From Roseiarcus sp963753135 (lineage in GTDB: Bacteria; Pseudomonadota; Alphaproteobacteria; Rhizobiales; Beijerinckiaceae): a DNA stretch of 64,000 nucleotides. Position 1 is the stretch's first letter; each line of letters begins with the position of its first letter. The notes under the pieces are model-generated. The model was not told where the DNA came from and searched no databases. It saw nothing but the letters and a program-made list of their open reading frames with translations. The position numbers and the translations under genes are program-made. Of this stretch, positions 46,103-55,182 are shown in pieces. The stretch lies in NCBI GenBank assembly GCA_963753135.1, contig CAVWBA010000016.1, forward strand, positions 1 through 64,000. Reading direction: 5' to 3'.

Positions 46103-46106
46103 CTAG
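45290..46106 (+). CDS. IS5-family (IS427-like) transposase, two frames joined by probable programmed frameshift
   Basis: The first frame (to 45949) carries DUF4096-type start (LSWGDLADGEWRIFDPLLPD), TGAPWRDMPARYGVW and two catalytic Asp segments (AIDSTIVRAHQHAAG, LLADKGYDADAIR). The second frame, entered at about 45915-45925, carries YKRRNLIERCVNALKQFRRI with the catalytic Glu. The junction contains a GAAAAG A-run, the kind of slippery site used by this IS group to make the full transposase, so it is probably functional. The stop lies in the flanking CTAG. Confidence 0.8.
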
Positions 46107-46182
46107 ATCACACTCTCCACTTCGTTCTTCTCAGCGCTATCGTTCAATAACGCCCCAGAACCCCCTTCACCCCGTGACTTCA

Positions 46183-46417
46183 TTAACGCCGGCCGACCCA
46201 TCCACACATCGGCCCGCGCTTCAACCGGACACCGGCCGGCATGAACTCGACTTCGGCCACTTCCAGGGCCGTCCGTATTGCCTCGATTGTGCGCGGTTTC
46301 ATCTCCCGGTCGTTCTCCAACCGCACGATCGTGTCTGTCGCCACCCGCGCGCGCCGCCAATTCCTTGACGGTCATATTGAGCAGGCCGCGCGCGGCCCGA
46401 CACTGCGCCGCTATCAT
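46183..46417 (-). pseudogene. XRE-type helix-turn-helix regulator, one frame break
   Basis: From the ATG at 46417: CRAARGLLNMTVKELAARA, then after a frame change in the GCGCGCG run near 46350 the other frame gives VATDTIVRLENDREMKPRTI and TALEVAEVEFMPAGVRL to a TAA at 46183. This is a small (about 78-residue) XRE regulator. The total length is 3n+1, so a single extra base explains the break. Such regulators are common in islands; target unknown. Confidence 0.7.
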
Positions 46418-46597
46418 TTTCGGACCTGCATATCACACTGAAACGGAGCCCCGCCCCGGTCATACCTTCGCCCGCCGCGTTGTCTCAACCATGACGGGTC
46501 AACAGCGTAAATTGACGTTCGCGTGATGGATTGTAAAATTCGCCATGTTTCGCGCGTGGGGTTGTAGAATCACCCTCTCTCGTCTGCGCTTTGCATG

Positions 46598-46624
46598 AAG
46601 GCCGCCTAACGGCGGCCTTTTTGT
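46598..46624. terminator. Hairpin terminator
   Basis: AAGGCCGCC, loop TAAC, GGCGGCCTT, then TTTT on the plus strand. No gene on the plus strand ends close by, so it may terminate a short untranslated transcript starting near 46500 or act in front of the gene at 46683. Confidence 0.65.
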
Positions 46625-46682
46625 CCATTTGGTCCTGGGCGCTCGAAATGAACGAAACCGACTGATTGGCGTTGTGCACTCC

Positions 46683-47159
46683 ATGAGCTACCGCATCGCG
46701 AAATTAGAGGCCGCCCTCCGTGTCAACGCTGCGGTTTGTGCCCGGGCCGAGCGACTAATCACGGCCTACATCGCACCAGGATCCGACCGAGCTGCCATCC
46801 TCGGCGAGCTTGTCAGACTCCTGAACGGACCAGCGCAGCGCGAGGCCAAGCGGCTTGCGGAAGTGGCGCTCGACCAGGGCGGGGGCGGTGACGAAGAGGT
46901 TCTTGCATTAACTACCCAACCTAGAAACGTTCCGCGTCGGTTTTGGGCGGAGGTTATCGTGGGAATTACCGGGTTTTTGTTTGTCATTACCCTGATTTCG
47001 GACAGATTGGATCGAAGCAATTTCCGGAGGATTTCAATCCTGATCAGCACACCGGCTCTGCCGAACTGGATAATCGGCATGGCTCTGCTTGTCGTCACCC
47101 TGGCGATCCTAGGTGCTTTTCCGTGGATGGGGACCGTCCGTGATCGGCTGAACCGCTGA
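46683..47159 (+). CDS. Hypothetical protein with two membrane segments
   Basis: A 158-residue protein from the ATG at 46683. The N-terminal 90 residues are helical and charged (SDRAAILGELVRLLNGPAQR, then EAKRLAEVALDQ). Two hydrophobic segments follow at about 98-116 (FWAEVIVGITGFLFVITLIS) and 132-150 (PNWIIGMALLVVTLAILGAF). No family with known function recognised. Neighbours are IS and PEP-CTERM relics. Confidence 0.55.
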   Translation: MSYRIAKLEAALRVNAAVCARAERLITAYIAPGSDRAAILGELVRLLNGPAQREAKRLAEVALDQGGGGDEEVLALTTQPRNVPRRFWAEVIVGITGFLFVITLISDRLDRSNFRRISILISTPALPNWIIGMALLVVTLAILGAFPWMGTVRDRLNR

Positions 47160-47565
47160 AGCCACATTTCGCCGCTCTTCGACGCCCCGCAGTTGCCGCG
47201 GCAGACCACATTACTGGCGGCGGGACGAGTTCGACAGCCCAATCCGCGTCCGGCCCGAATCGAGCTGTGCGGTGATGTCCGGCGACCAGATAGACCGCGG
47301 CCGGGTGAGACCTGCCGCAGCGCTTGCAGCGAAGACGTTTGAGAACGTTCTCGAACGTCATATCGCCCTTGCGCCGTATTAGCAGGCGCACGGGATATCC
47401 CACCGAACCCGCCGCAGCATTGCAGCTCTACCACACACTCCCGCCAGTCGGAGAGCTTATGCGTCGGACGGAATTGGGGCGGGTGCATCCGCCTATTCAA
47501 TCGCGAGAACAGACGGAGAACAAGAGTGGAGCTGGCGCGATCCTCAGGCTTGCGCGAGAGCCGAC
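47160..47565. other. Intergenic stretch, nothing supported
   Basis: Short open frames on both strands exist but have no motif, good start or consistent bias. No hairpin with a T-run was seen. Confidence 0.35.
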
Positions 47566-48111
47566 CTAGGCGCGAGCTAAAGCCCCGCGCCGCTTGTAGC
47601 CCGCAAAGCCCAGTCCCGCGAAGCCAAGCGCCATCATCGCCCACGTCGAAGCTTCAGGGACCGCAGTTCCAATCTGGACCGTGAAGCTGGCCGCGTCCGC
47701 TCCGGTTATCAGACAGAGGCGCCTCAGAGACATAGCCGTGAGGCACATCGATTTGGGGATGATCGTCGCCTACGTCATCGATGCCTACTTTGTCGCCAGC
47801 GCCGCTGTTGGCGACCGCGCCTGTGCCTGATCCAAAAGAGTCTGGCCCTGTCGCGCCCGAGTAACTGTCGATGCGGTTGCTGCTGCTAGGTCCCGTGATT
47901 TCCCGTCCGGACATGGGGCAACGAAAGCTATGAAGAAATCTGATTGATCAGGGGGTGGGGGCGTCAAACCGCTGAGATCAATCGTCCCGGTGCCGGTTGC
48001 AACAACATTCGGTCCATCTTCCGTGAAGACTACAGTATAGGCGGCGCGCGCCGGAGACTGAGAGCAGGTCAATACCGCAGCAATCCCAAGGACAAGTCCG
48101 AACTTTCTCAT
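47566..48111 (-). pseudogene. PEP-CTERM sorting-domain protein, two compensating frameshifts
   Basis: The ATG at 48111 opens a signal peptide (KFGLVLGIAAVLTCSQSPAR, cleavage after ARA), then a beta-type domain with a Pro-rich turn (SGLTPPPPDQSDFFIAFVAP). After frame changes near 47910 and 47700 the C-terminus reads AVPEASTWAMMALGFAGLGF with GYKRR, a PEP-CTERM signal with VPEAST in the motif. Total length is divisible by three, so the two shifts cancel. As with the other copy, export and exosortase processing are expected from the family; the enzyme is not encoded here. Confidence 0.75.
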
Positions 48112-48395
48112 CTGAACCCCCTTCGTGTGCCGCTAGTGCTGCGAAAACACAAAAGCATAGCTCACGCAATGTGGAGGTCTTATGACGATTTGTCCGCCTG
48201 GCCGCAACGGCGCCTCGAGACCCGCAAGGGGACGCGGGTCGGATGGCGTCCAGGCGAGAGTTAACCGGACGAAGTCACCCACGCTGCGAGGGACGCAAAC
48301 CGGAGCGCCGCATGTCGTGGTGTGGAACTAAGTGTGGGACCGAGAATTGAGCTACTAAGCATGTTTATGATTTTTCTTGAGAAATTGGCTTTGTG

Positions 48396-48471
48396 TGGCT
48401 CCCCGAGCAGGACTCGAACCTGCGACCATTCGATTAACAGTCGAATGCTCTACCAGCTGAGCTATCGGGGA
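48396..48471 (-). tRNA. tRNA-Asn (GTT)
   Basis: The minus strand folds into a complete cloverleaf of 76 nt including an encoded CCA: acceptor stem TCCCCGA with TCGGGGA, D-loop AGCTCAGCTGGTAGAGC, anticodon stem-loop TTCGACTGTTAATCGAA with anticodon GTT, and T-arm GCAGGTTCGAGTCCTGC. Discriminator base is G. Confidence 0.97.
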
Positions 48472-48562
48472 TCAGCGTCGGGGGGATATAGCAGAATCCG
48501 ACGCGATGGAAAGCGCGTTTTTGCCGCTTGCGCTTGGGCCAAGTGGCGCGCAACCTTCGTTG

Positions 48563-50079
48563 ATGCTTGACCCTTTGGCGTTCCCGGAACTCCTGACGCC
48601 CGCCGAAATGAGCAAGGCCGACCGCTTTGCGATTTCGGCCGGAACGCCGGGCATTAAGCTGATGGAGCGGGCGGGTCTCGCAGTCGCCGACGAAGCGGTG
48701 CGGCTCACGAAATCGCGCGGCCGGATCGCCGTCGTCTGCGGCCCGGGCGGCAACGGCGGCGACGGCTTCGTCGCCGGCCGGCTGCTCAGTGAGCGCGGCT
48801 ATGCGGTCGAGCTCGGATTGCTCGGCCGCCGCGATGCCTTGAAAGGCGATCCGGCGCTCGCCGCCGCTCGCTGGTCCGGCCCGGTCCTCGACGCCGGTGC
48901 GGTCGACCTCGCCCAAGCTGATTGCGTGATCGACGCTCTGTTCGGCGCGGGCCTCGCGCGCGACATCGATGGCGAAGCGAAAGCGATCGTCGAACGGATC
49001 AACGCCTTCAAGTGGGCAGGGGGCCCTGTGCTCGCGGTCGACGTTCCCTCCGGCATCGACGGCGAAACCGGCAAGATCCGCGGCGCCGCGGTGGAAGCCA
49101 CCGCAAGCGTAACCTTCTTTCGCCTCAAGCCCGGCCATCTGCTCATGCCGGGCCGCATGCTTGCCGGCGCGATCCGGCTCGCCGACATCGGCGTTCCCGA
49201 GGCCGCGCTTGCCTCCATAGCCCGCAAGCCTTCGTCAATGCGCCGGCCGTCTGGGGCGAGGCGCTGCCGCGCCCGAACGCCGCGAGCCACAAATATGCGC
49301 GCGGCGCCGCGCTCATCCTGTCGGGCTCGGGCCATCATACGGGCGCGGCCCGGCTCGCCGCCCGCGCGGCTTTGCGCGCGGGCGCCGGCATTGTCAGCGT
49401 GGCGAGCCCGTCCGATGCGGTCGCGGTCAACGCTGCGCAGCTCACCGCGGTCATGGTCGCCCCCTTCGCCAACGCCCGCGAATTCGAGGCGCTGCTTGCC
49501 GACGACCGGCGCCGCGCGATTGCGCTCGGCCCCGGCGCGGGGGTGGGTCCGACCTTGCGCAAGCTGGTCGCGGCGAGCCTGACCCGGCCCGCCAGGCAGC
49601 GCACGATCGTGCTCGACGCCGACGCGCTGACGAGCTTCGCCGGCGAAGCCGAGCGGCTCGCCGCGCTGATCCGGCGCGGCGGCCACGAGGCCGTCATGAC
49701 CCCGCACGAGGGCGAGTTCATGAAGCTGTTCGAGGGCGCCCCCGGCGTCCGCCTCGACGACGACAAGCTTGCCCGCGCCCGCGCGGCGGCGCGGCTCATG
49801 GGCGCCGTGGTACTCATCAAGGGCGCCGACACGGTGGTCGCCGCGCCCGACGGCCGCGCGACCATCGGATGGGACCTGCCGCCCTGGCTCGCCACCGCCG
49901 GCTCGGGCGATGTGCTCTCCGGCCTCGTCACGGGGCTTGCGGCCCAGGACACGGCCCCGTTCGAAGCCGCCTCAGCCGCGGTCTGGCTGCATGGCGCCTG
50001 CGGCCGGGCGGTCGGCCCCGGCCTCATCGCCGAGGACCTGCCCGATGCGCTGCCGGGGGTCTTGCGGACCCTGTTATAG
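48563..50079 (+). pseudogene. nnr: Bifunctional NAD(P)H-hydrate epimerase/dehydratase, single frame break
   Basis: The first half (ATG at 48563) is the epimerase (YjeF N-terminal) domain: LLTPAEMSKADRFAISAG, GPGGNGGDGFVAGRLLSERG and ALFGAGLARDIDG, with DVPSGIDGETG. The second half, in another frame from about 49230, is the ADP-dependent dehydratase: HKYARGAALILSGSGHHTGA, LDADALTSF, MTPHEGEF and the nucleotide motif ATAGSGDVLSGLVTGL. Total length is 3n+2, so one lost base explains the break near 49230. The enzyme repairs NAD(P)HX; a bacterial housekeeping gene, so assembly error is likely. tRNA-Asn lies directly upstream on the other strand. Confidence 0.88.
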
Positions 50080-50138
50080 ACGTGGAACATCCTGCCGTCG
50101 TGAGCAAAGCCCCGAGGCAAACGGAAATAGCCGCGCAT

Positions 50139-50237
50139 AAACGCTATTAAGCGCTAGTAAACGTTAGTAAGCGCTAGTAAATTTGCTAACGTTTACTAGC
50201 GTTTATTTTTCCGAATCGGGACTTTTCAATGGGTTAC
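50139..50237 (-). repeat. Dispersed hairpin/iteron-like repeat, copy 3
   Basis: On the minus strand: GTAACCCATTGAAAAGTCCC, GATTCGG, AAAAATAAACGCTAGTAAAC, GTTAGCAAATTTACTAGCGC, TTACTAACGTTTACTAGCGC and TTAATAGCGTTTAT. The first and last thirds are inverted relative to each other (AAACGCTAGTAAACGTTAG against CTAACGTTTACTAGCG), so the copy can form a long hairpin. It starts 59 bases after the nnr stop. Confidence 0.88.
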
Positions 50238-50512
50238 AGCCAATTTAAATAAAAAATTTGTCCTGTCTCGAACCTCGATCTCACATGTCATAAACGGTAA
50301 ATTGTCTCGCGTCGCCCGTGAGGCCGCGTCCATCCGGCGACCCTCAGTTTATAGCACGGAATTCTGGTTTTGCCAATAGAATGCCGTCTTTTCATTTTGG
50401 TGGCGCGTCGCCCGTCAGACGGTCGCTTGTCGCTCCGTTACCTGTCTCGCAAGCTCTTTGTTCCCGTAGTGCCGCGAAGGGCTACGCTTTGGGAACGGCG
50501 ACAAAGGGCGCA
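50238..50512. other. Intergenic stretch between repeat copy 3 and IS1182
   Basis: No gene is supported here. An AT-rich run at 50240-50260 adjoins the repeat, as at the other copies. Confidence 0.35.
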
Positions 50513-52105
50513 GGCTGTGTGAAAACGTCGGTTGAGTTAGAATCTTGACGCATTGAGTCGGGGTTCTTGATGAAGCGCTTTGTCGAGGGTGAGGATCGGC
50601 GCCAGGGCGTTTTGCTTCCGGAGTATCTCGACGACTTTGTAGCTGAGGAGAACCAGGTCCGAGTCATCGAGGCGTTCGTCGACGAGCTGGATTTGCGGAG
50701 GCTGGGGTTTGAGGGGGTGGTCCCGGAGGCGACGGGCCGTCCCGCCTACCATCCCGCCACGATTCTGAAGATCTACGTTTACGGCTACGTCAACCAAATC
50801 GCTTCGAGCCGGCGGCTTGAGCGGGAAGCCCGACGCAATGTCGAGCTGATGTGGCTGACTGGACGGCTTGCGCCGGACTTCAAGACGATCGCGGACTTCA
50901 GAAAAGACAACGGCGCAGCGATCCGCGCGACGTGCCGGCAATTCGTGGCGCTTTGCCGAAAGGTGAACTTGTTCACTCAGGCGATGGTGGCGATCGACGG
51001 CAGCCGGTTCAAGGCCGTCAATTCCCGCGACAGGTCCTTCTCGCGCGGCTCGATAAAGCGCCGCATGGAGCAAGTTGAGGCGAGCATCGAGCGCTATCTA
51101 TCGGCGCTGGAGACGGCGGACCGTCAGGAAGGCGAGTTGGCGGAAGCCAAGTCGGCGCGGCTGAAGGACAAGATCGCTTCGCTGCGAGAGCAGATGCGCA
51201 AGTATAAGGCGCTGGAAGTCGCCGTGCACGCCGCGCCGGACAAGCAGATTTCGCTGACTGATCGGGATGCGCGATCCATGGCGACGAGCGGCAAGGACAC
51301 GGGGCTGGTCGGCTACAATGTGCAGGCCGTTGTCGACGCCAAGCATCACCTGATCGTCGCGCACGAGGTCACCAATATCGGCAATGATCGCAGCCAGCTC
51401 TCGGCGATGGCGAAGCAGGCGCAAGAGGCGATGGGCGCGCGTGAACTGACGGCGATCGCCGATCGCGGCTACTTCAAAGGCGAGGAGATCCTAGCCTGTG
51501 AGGCGGCGGGCGTGACGCCCATCGTGCCAAAGCCGCTGACCTCTGGCGCCAAGGCGGACGGCCGGTTCGGCAAGCAGGATTTCGTCTACGATCCCCAGGA
51601 GGACGCCTATCGTTGTCCTGGCGGGGAGAAGCTGACGCGGCGGTTCACCACCGTCGAAGCCGGCCTCACGCTGCACGCGTACTGGACGACGAAATGCGCC
51701 CCCTGCGCGCTCAAATCGAAATGCACGCCTTCAAAGGAGCGGCGCGTCAAGCGTTGGGAACACGAAGCCGTCCTCGACACGATGCAGGAGCGGTTGGACC
51801 GTGCGCCCCAGAGCATGCGCATCCGACGCCAGACCGCAGAACATCCGTTCGGAACCATCAAGGCCTGGATGGGCGCCACCCACTTCCGGCTACGCACCCT
51901 TGAAAAGGTCAGCGCCGAGATGAGCCTTCACGTTCTCGCCTACAATCTGAAGCGGATGATCGCCATCCTCGGGACGCAGCCGCTCATCCAGGCGATCAGG
52001 GCCGCCTGAGCCCCTCATCGTACAAACCCAGACCGCCGGCAAACCCTACTGCGCTTTCTTAGCCGCTCCAGCACAGCGTCCCAAAAACTGCGTTTTCGCA
52101 CGGCC
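50513..52105 (+). mobile_element. IS1182-family insertion sequence
   Basis: The single transposase gene is flanked by inverted ends GGCTGTGTGAAAACG (left) and GGCCGTGCGAAAACG (right, complement), two mismatches in 15. The exact outer limits and target duplication could not be fixed by eye. Length of about 1.6 kb is normal for the family. Confidence 0.75.
50570..52009 (+). CDS. IS1182-family transposase, intact
   Basis: A complete 479-residue DDE transposase. Typical segments are DDFVAEENQVRVIEAFVDEL at the start, GRPAYHPATILKIYVYGYVN, NLFTQAMVAIDGSRFKAVNS (first Asp), MGARELTAIADRGYFKGEEI (second Asp) and the C-terminal IRRQTAEHPFGTIKAWMG with the Glu. A Cys cluster (CAPCALKSKC) sits before the last motif, as usual. 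The frame is unbroken, so the element may be active, in contrast to the decayed genes next to it. Confidence 0.92.
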   Translation: MKRFVEGEDRRQGVLLPEYLDDFVAEENQVRVIEAFVDELDLRRLGFEGVVPEATGRPAYHPATILKIYVYGYVNQIASSRRLEREARRNVELMWLTGRLAPDFKTIADFRKDNGAAIRATCRQFVALCRKVNLFTQAMVAIDGSRFKAVNSRDRSFSRGSIKRRMEQVEASIERYLSALETADRQEGELAEAKSARLKDKIASLREQMRKYKALEVAVHAAPDKQISLTDRDARSMATSGKDTGLVGYNVQAVVDAKHHLIVAHEVTNIGNDRSQLSAMAKQAQEAMGARELTAIADRGYFKGEEILACEAAGVTPIVPKPLTSGAKADGRFGKQDFVYDPQEDAYRCPGGEKLTRRFTTVEAGLTLHAYWTTKCAPCALKSKCTPSKERRVKRWEHEAVLDTMQERLDRAPQSMRIRRQTAEHPFGTIKAWMGATHFRLRTLEKVSAEMSLHVLAYNLKRMIAILGTQPLIQAIRAA

Positions 52106-52175
52106 TCGGCGGAGAGCGGACCTTACGCCCGCGGCCCGGAATGGTTTTTCACATAAAACTTCTGAAGTCAAAAAC

Positions 52176-53547
52176 TTAATCCACCAAGTTTGTGTTCTGA
52201 TTTATGATTTGCGCAAAACGTTGCGAATACTCTAGTGTCACGGGCATCTTCTTGTAGAGCGTATTGTTATTCCAGTCCATCTTTGTTAGGCCAAGAATAG
52301 CTTGGCAGATGTCATGCCAGCCCCCATCGCCAGTGAAGCGTCTGATGAGTAACGGGCTCGGTACCGGTTTCAGCACCAGCTCCTTGTAAATATTTTTCAC
52401 GCCACCTCCGTGTGAACGCCCACGACGCTTCCCTGGGTCCAGAACAGCGCTTCGCTTGCGGTCACCGGAATGAACAGGCCCCGGCTGACAGGATACCCAT
52501 CAGGCTTCCGCGCAAGTGAGTAAGCATAGGCCATCCAGTTCGTTGTTTGCACTATTTGAACAAGTTCAATATCAGATCCTCGCCGAACGCATCTTTCGTG
52601 GCAAGAATTTATACGTCCTTGAAATGGGTATTCTTATGGACGGTGACTTTCTTTGGAGGGCGACCTCCATGTCCTGACTGATAGATTTCCAGGCTACGCG
52701 ACATGACGGCTAACATCTCGTCATAGTCGAGGCAGGGATTGCCGCGTCGATCCTTCGTGTATCCACGGGTGTCGTAGGCGACGAATTGGAAACCTGTGCC
52801 GTCGGGATCGAATACTTGACTGCAGCAGGTAGTATATTCCGATCCGCCGGATTGCTGCTTCATCGCATAGCTAATACCGATGAAGGCTTCGTCGCGGTTG
52901 AGGCCAGACAGTTTCCAGGGGATCCCGTTTGCTTTCGCGTATAAGGCCACGCTCAGCCCCCACATGATGTTGGCCCTGCATTTTCTCTCAAATGTCGCCG
53001 CCAAAATGATTTGAATGGGAATGTCCAAGGGTGCGCGGTACGCTTTGAGATAGTCGTGTAGGTCGAAGCCGGGCTCGACGAAGCACGCTTCCCACGCGTC
53101 TGGGAGGTAGATCAACACCACGCCGAACTCGGCCCGCAAGCCGTGGAATTGGCCAATCGCACCGAAGAGTAGCCGAGCCAGAGCATGTTTATCCCCTGCT
53201 CGGGCGAGGTCATCGAAATCGGACGGCATTTCACGCCGTAGCCGCGCATCGGTCGGGGTAATGTTGATCCCAAACGCCCTCTGAAAGCCGGGATATTCCG
53301 GATAATACACCAGCGCTTCCTTCGGCTGAGCGCTTCGGCCGAGTTCGGCGATAATCGCGTCCAGTCTTGTCAATCCGCCTCGAGGGGCAAGCAGCGCGAA
53401 GCGCAGGCGGGACGGCACTCCCAAATCCACACTGAAGGGCCCGTGAGAGCGCAGACCTTGGAGCGGGTGAAGCCCGTCCTTTCCGCTCGCAAAGATTAAC
53501 TTCGGTTCAGGAATTTGGACGTAGCCGCTGATTTCAGAAAGCGACAT
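52176..53547 (-). pseudogene. Short prokaryotic Argonaute (MID-PIWI), frame-broken at the 3' side
   Basis: From the ATG at 53547 (312 residues in one frame): VQIPEPKLIFASGKDGLHP start, a MID domain, then PIWI segments GIPWKLSGLNRDEAFIGISYA, EYTTCCSQVFDPDGTGF, VMSRSLEIYQSGHGGRPPKK and VTVHKNTHFKD. Later frames give DAFGEDLILNLFK, RGLFIPVTASEALFWTQGS and GGWHDICQAILGLTKMDWNN. This fits short pAgo proteins, whose PIWI lacks catalytic acids and which work with an APAZ protein. At least three frame changes lie at 52400-52610, and the C-terminal end is shortened. GC content is lower than in neighbours, suggesting transfer. The SIR2-APAZ relic ends just ahead of it. Confidence 0.78.
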
Positions 53548-53549
53548 GA

Positions 53550-54060
53550 TCAGGCTACGCTCCTTCGGCTGAAAGCCGTGCGGCTGCCGATCTCAAAGCT
53601 TGCTGCGCCCGTTCCCGTCCCACTGAAGGCTTGAACTTGGTGAACTGAGTCACCGCCTTGACCTGGAAAGAGAATCTCGATCCAGGCCGAGAGGATCTCA
53701 TCGGCCTCCTTATTGCGGCGGCCAATACGCCGCTGAAACAAAAAATCGCGAACGAGCGCGCGCTCTCGACGGGCGAATAGTGATCCCCGGCTGTAGAACG
53801 AACCACGGGTGTCGGATCGGAGGTCACCGGAAATCCCTTTGCCAACATGTATGACTCGATCTTCTCCCTAATCGCTGGGTTCTGAAGATCGTGGCGCTCG
53901 ACAGTCCTATCTCCGCGCGCCCATAATGTCGACGCTTGATGTCCCACACTATGTCATTCGCGGTCGGCAAACCGGCGCTCAATGAGGTGCCGGCGCCCAA
54001 AAACCAAGAGTACTTGCCGCAGCCGTCGGCGAGTAAGCCGATCAATTCGGTTTGATCCAT
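53550..54060 (-). pseudogene. SIR2-APAZ protein relic (partner of the short Argonaute)
   Basis: The ATG at 54060 begins a SIR2-type NAD-binding domain: GKYSWFLGAGTSLSAGLPTA then NDIVWDIKRRHY. In a second frame follows LQNPAIREKIESYMLAKGFP; the rest of SIR2 and most of APAZ is missing. A third frame supplies a short C-terminal piece, FQRRIGRRNKEADEILSAWI to SRTAFSRR, ending three bases before the Argonaute start. The intact protein should have about 550-600 residues; here about 510 bases remain, so a large internal deletion plus frame changes is inferred. In SPARSA systems the SIR2 part degrades NAD+ when the Argonaute senses invading nucleic acid; this copy cannot work. Confidence 0.62.
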
Positions 54061-54495
54061 AAGGCAAAGTAGCTGTATCCGATAGAACTCTCAAGCGATG
54101 GTATATGCTGGCTGTGGCACTAGCATAGGTCGGCGATAGGCGGGTGACCCGAACTCACTTCCTCTTCCGCGACCCGCCCGACAGCTCCGCAAGGAGCCAA
54201 GTCGTTGCATCGCGAGTTTTCGTGGATCTGTCGTGTCGATGTCCGTTGCCGGATAAACTCGTTGGCTTCCGGCGGTGAGTCACACGTTCCTTTAGAGCGG
54301 CAACGGGCCACGCCCGGAGTTGCTCGCGCCGGTGTGTCCGGTTCCGCGATCTGACGATCTGATAGCTGCCCGACAGTTGTGGGCCAAACTCTGCGCTTGC
54401 GCCAAGTCAGCTAAAGGTCCGCTTTGAGTTGAGAACGGTCAGTCGACGGTCTCTCAAACGGCCCGATTGTTGCCTGACTTAGGCCGCGCTGATGG
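54061..54495. other. Intergenic stretch upstream of the SIR2 relic
   Basis: No supported gene. It should hold the promoter of the Argonaute locus, but no convincing -35/-10 pair could be picked out. Confidence 0.3.
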
Positions 54496-54645
54496 GCTAC
54501 AGCACGGCCTCGGAGATCGACGCCGCGCGAAGGGGGCCGGCCTTTTCCCGGTGCTCGGGATCTTCGACCATGCTGGGGAAGGCTTGGCGGCTGGGATAGC
54601 GCACGAGCGCGATGGCGTCCCAGGCCTGCCCGTTTCCGCCGGAAG
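54496..54645 (-). pseudogene. DUF1330-like C-terminal relic (first)
   Basis: The minus strand reads GQAWDAIALVRYPSRQAF then SMVEDPEHREKAGP, and after a frame change LRAASISEAVL and a stop at 54496. This matches the C-terminal half of DUF1330-type alpha-beta barrel proteins (LVRYPSRxAF, MVxDPEYxxxxxLRxAAL). No N-terminal half is present. The same stretch recurs at 55183-55315. Confidence 0.5.
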
Positions 54646-54728
54646 CGTCGCCTCAACAGGCGGTTCAGGCGGCGTTCACTTCCGATAGCGCCTAATCGCG
54701 TGTGTCTGGGACGCAAAGGGAGGAAATC

Positions 54729-55127
54729 ATGTCCAAGTCATCTCTTTTCAGCCTGTCGGTTGCCGTCCTTGCCGCCGGCGCAACGCTCGTCCTCGAATTA
54801 AGCCCGGTTTCGGCGTTTACGCTTTACGGGACATCCGCGCAGCCCCTTCCTTCAGGGCAGTTCGACAAGGTCTACTATCGCGGCGGTTATCACTACCATG
54901 GCGGTTATCGCGGCGGGTACCGTGGCGGTTATGCGTATCGCCGCGGCTACGGCTATCACGGCGGCTACGGCTATCACGGTGGCTACGGCTACGGTGGGTA
55001 CCATCCCTATGGATGGGGCGGCACAGCGGCGGTTGGCGCAGCGGCGCTGGGAGCGGCGGCGGTCGGCGCAGCCGTTGCGGCGCCCCATTGTTGGATCAAC
55101 AGCTACGGCTACCGGGTCTGTAACTAA
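54729..55127 (+). CDS. Secreted Gly/Tyr-rich repeat protein
   Basis: A 132-residue protein starting at the ATG at 54729 behind GGGAGG. Residues 1-30 are a signal peptide (SLSVAVLAAGATLVLELSPV, cleavage near SAF). The mature centre is built of GGYRGGY / GYGYHGGY repeats, followed by an Ala-rich hydrophobic segment (AAVGAAALGAAAVGAAVAAP) and a C-terminus with two Cys (PHCWINSYGYRVCN). Similar small proteins occur across Hyphomicrobiales, commonly annotated as hypothetical or glycine-rich secreted proteins. Function is unknown. It is flanked on both sides by copies of the same DUF1330-like relic. Confidence 0.75.
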   Translation: MSKSSLFSLSVAVLAAGATLVLELSPVSAFTLYGTSAQPLPSGQFDKVYYRGGYHYHGGYRGGYRGGYAYRRGYGYHGGYGYHGGYGYGGYHPYGWGGTAAVGAAALGAAAVGAAVAAPHCWINSYGYRVCN

Positions 55128-55182
55128 CAGACCGAGCGGAAGGACGCCCGTCCGTTGGACAGGCTTCGGGCAGGAAAGGCTC

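Noticed and set aside
50139..50237. Iteron-like repeat read as a plasmid replication origin
   Set aside because: No replication initiator gene is beside any of the three copies, and three dispersed copies in chromosome-like context do not fit an origin.
54880..55010. Short tandem repeats that might be a CRISPR array
   Set aside because: The repeats are GGY-type codons inside a secreted protein with signal peptide, of irregular length and without spacers.
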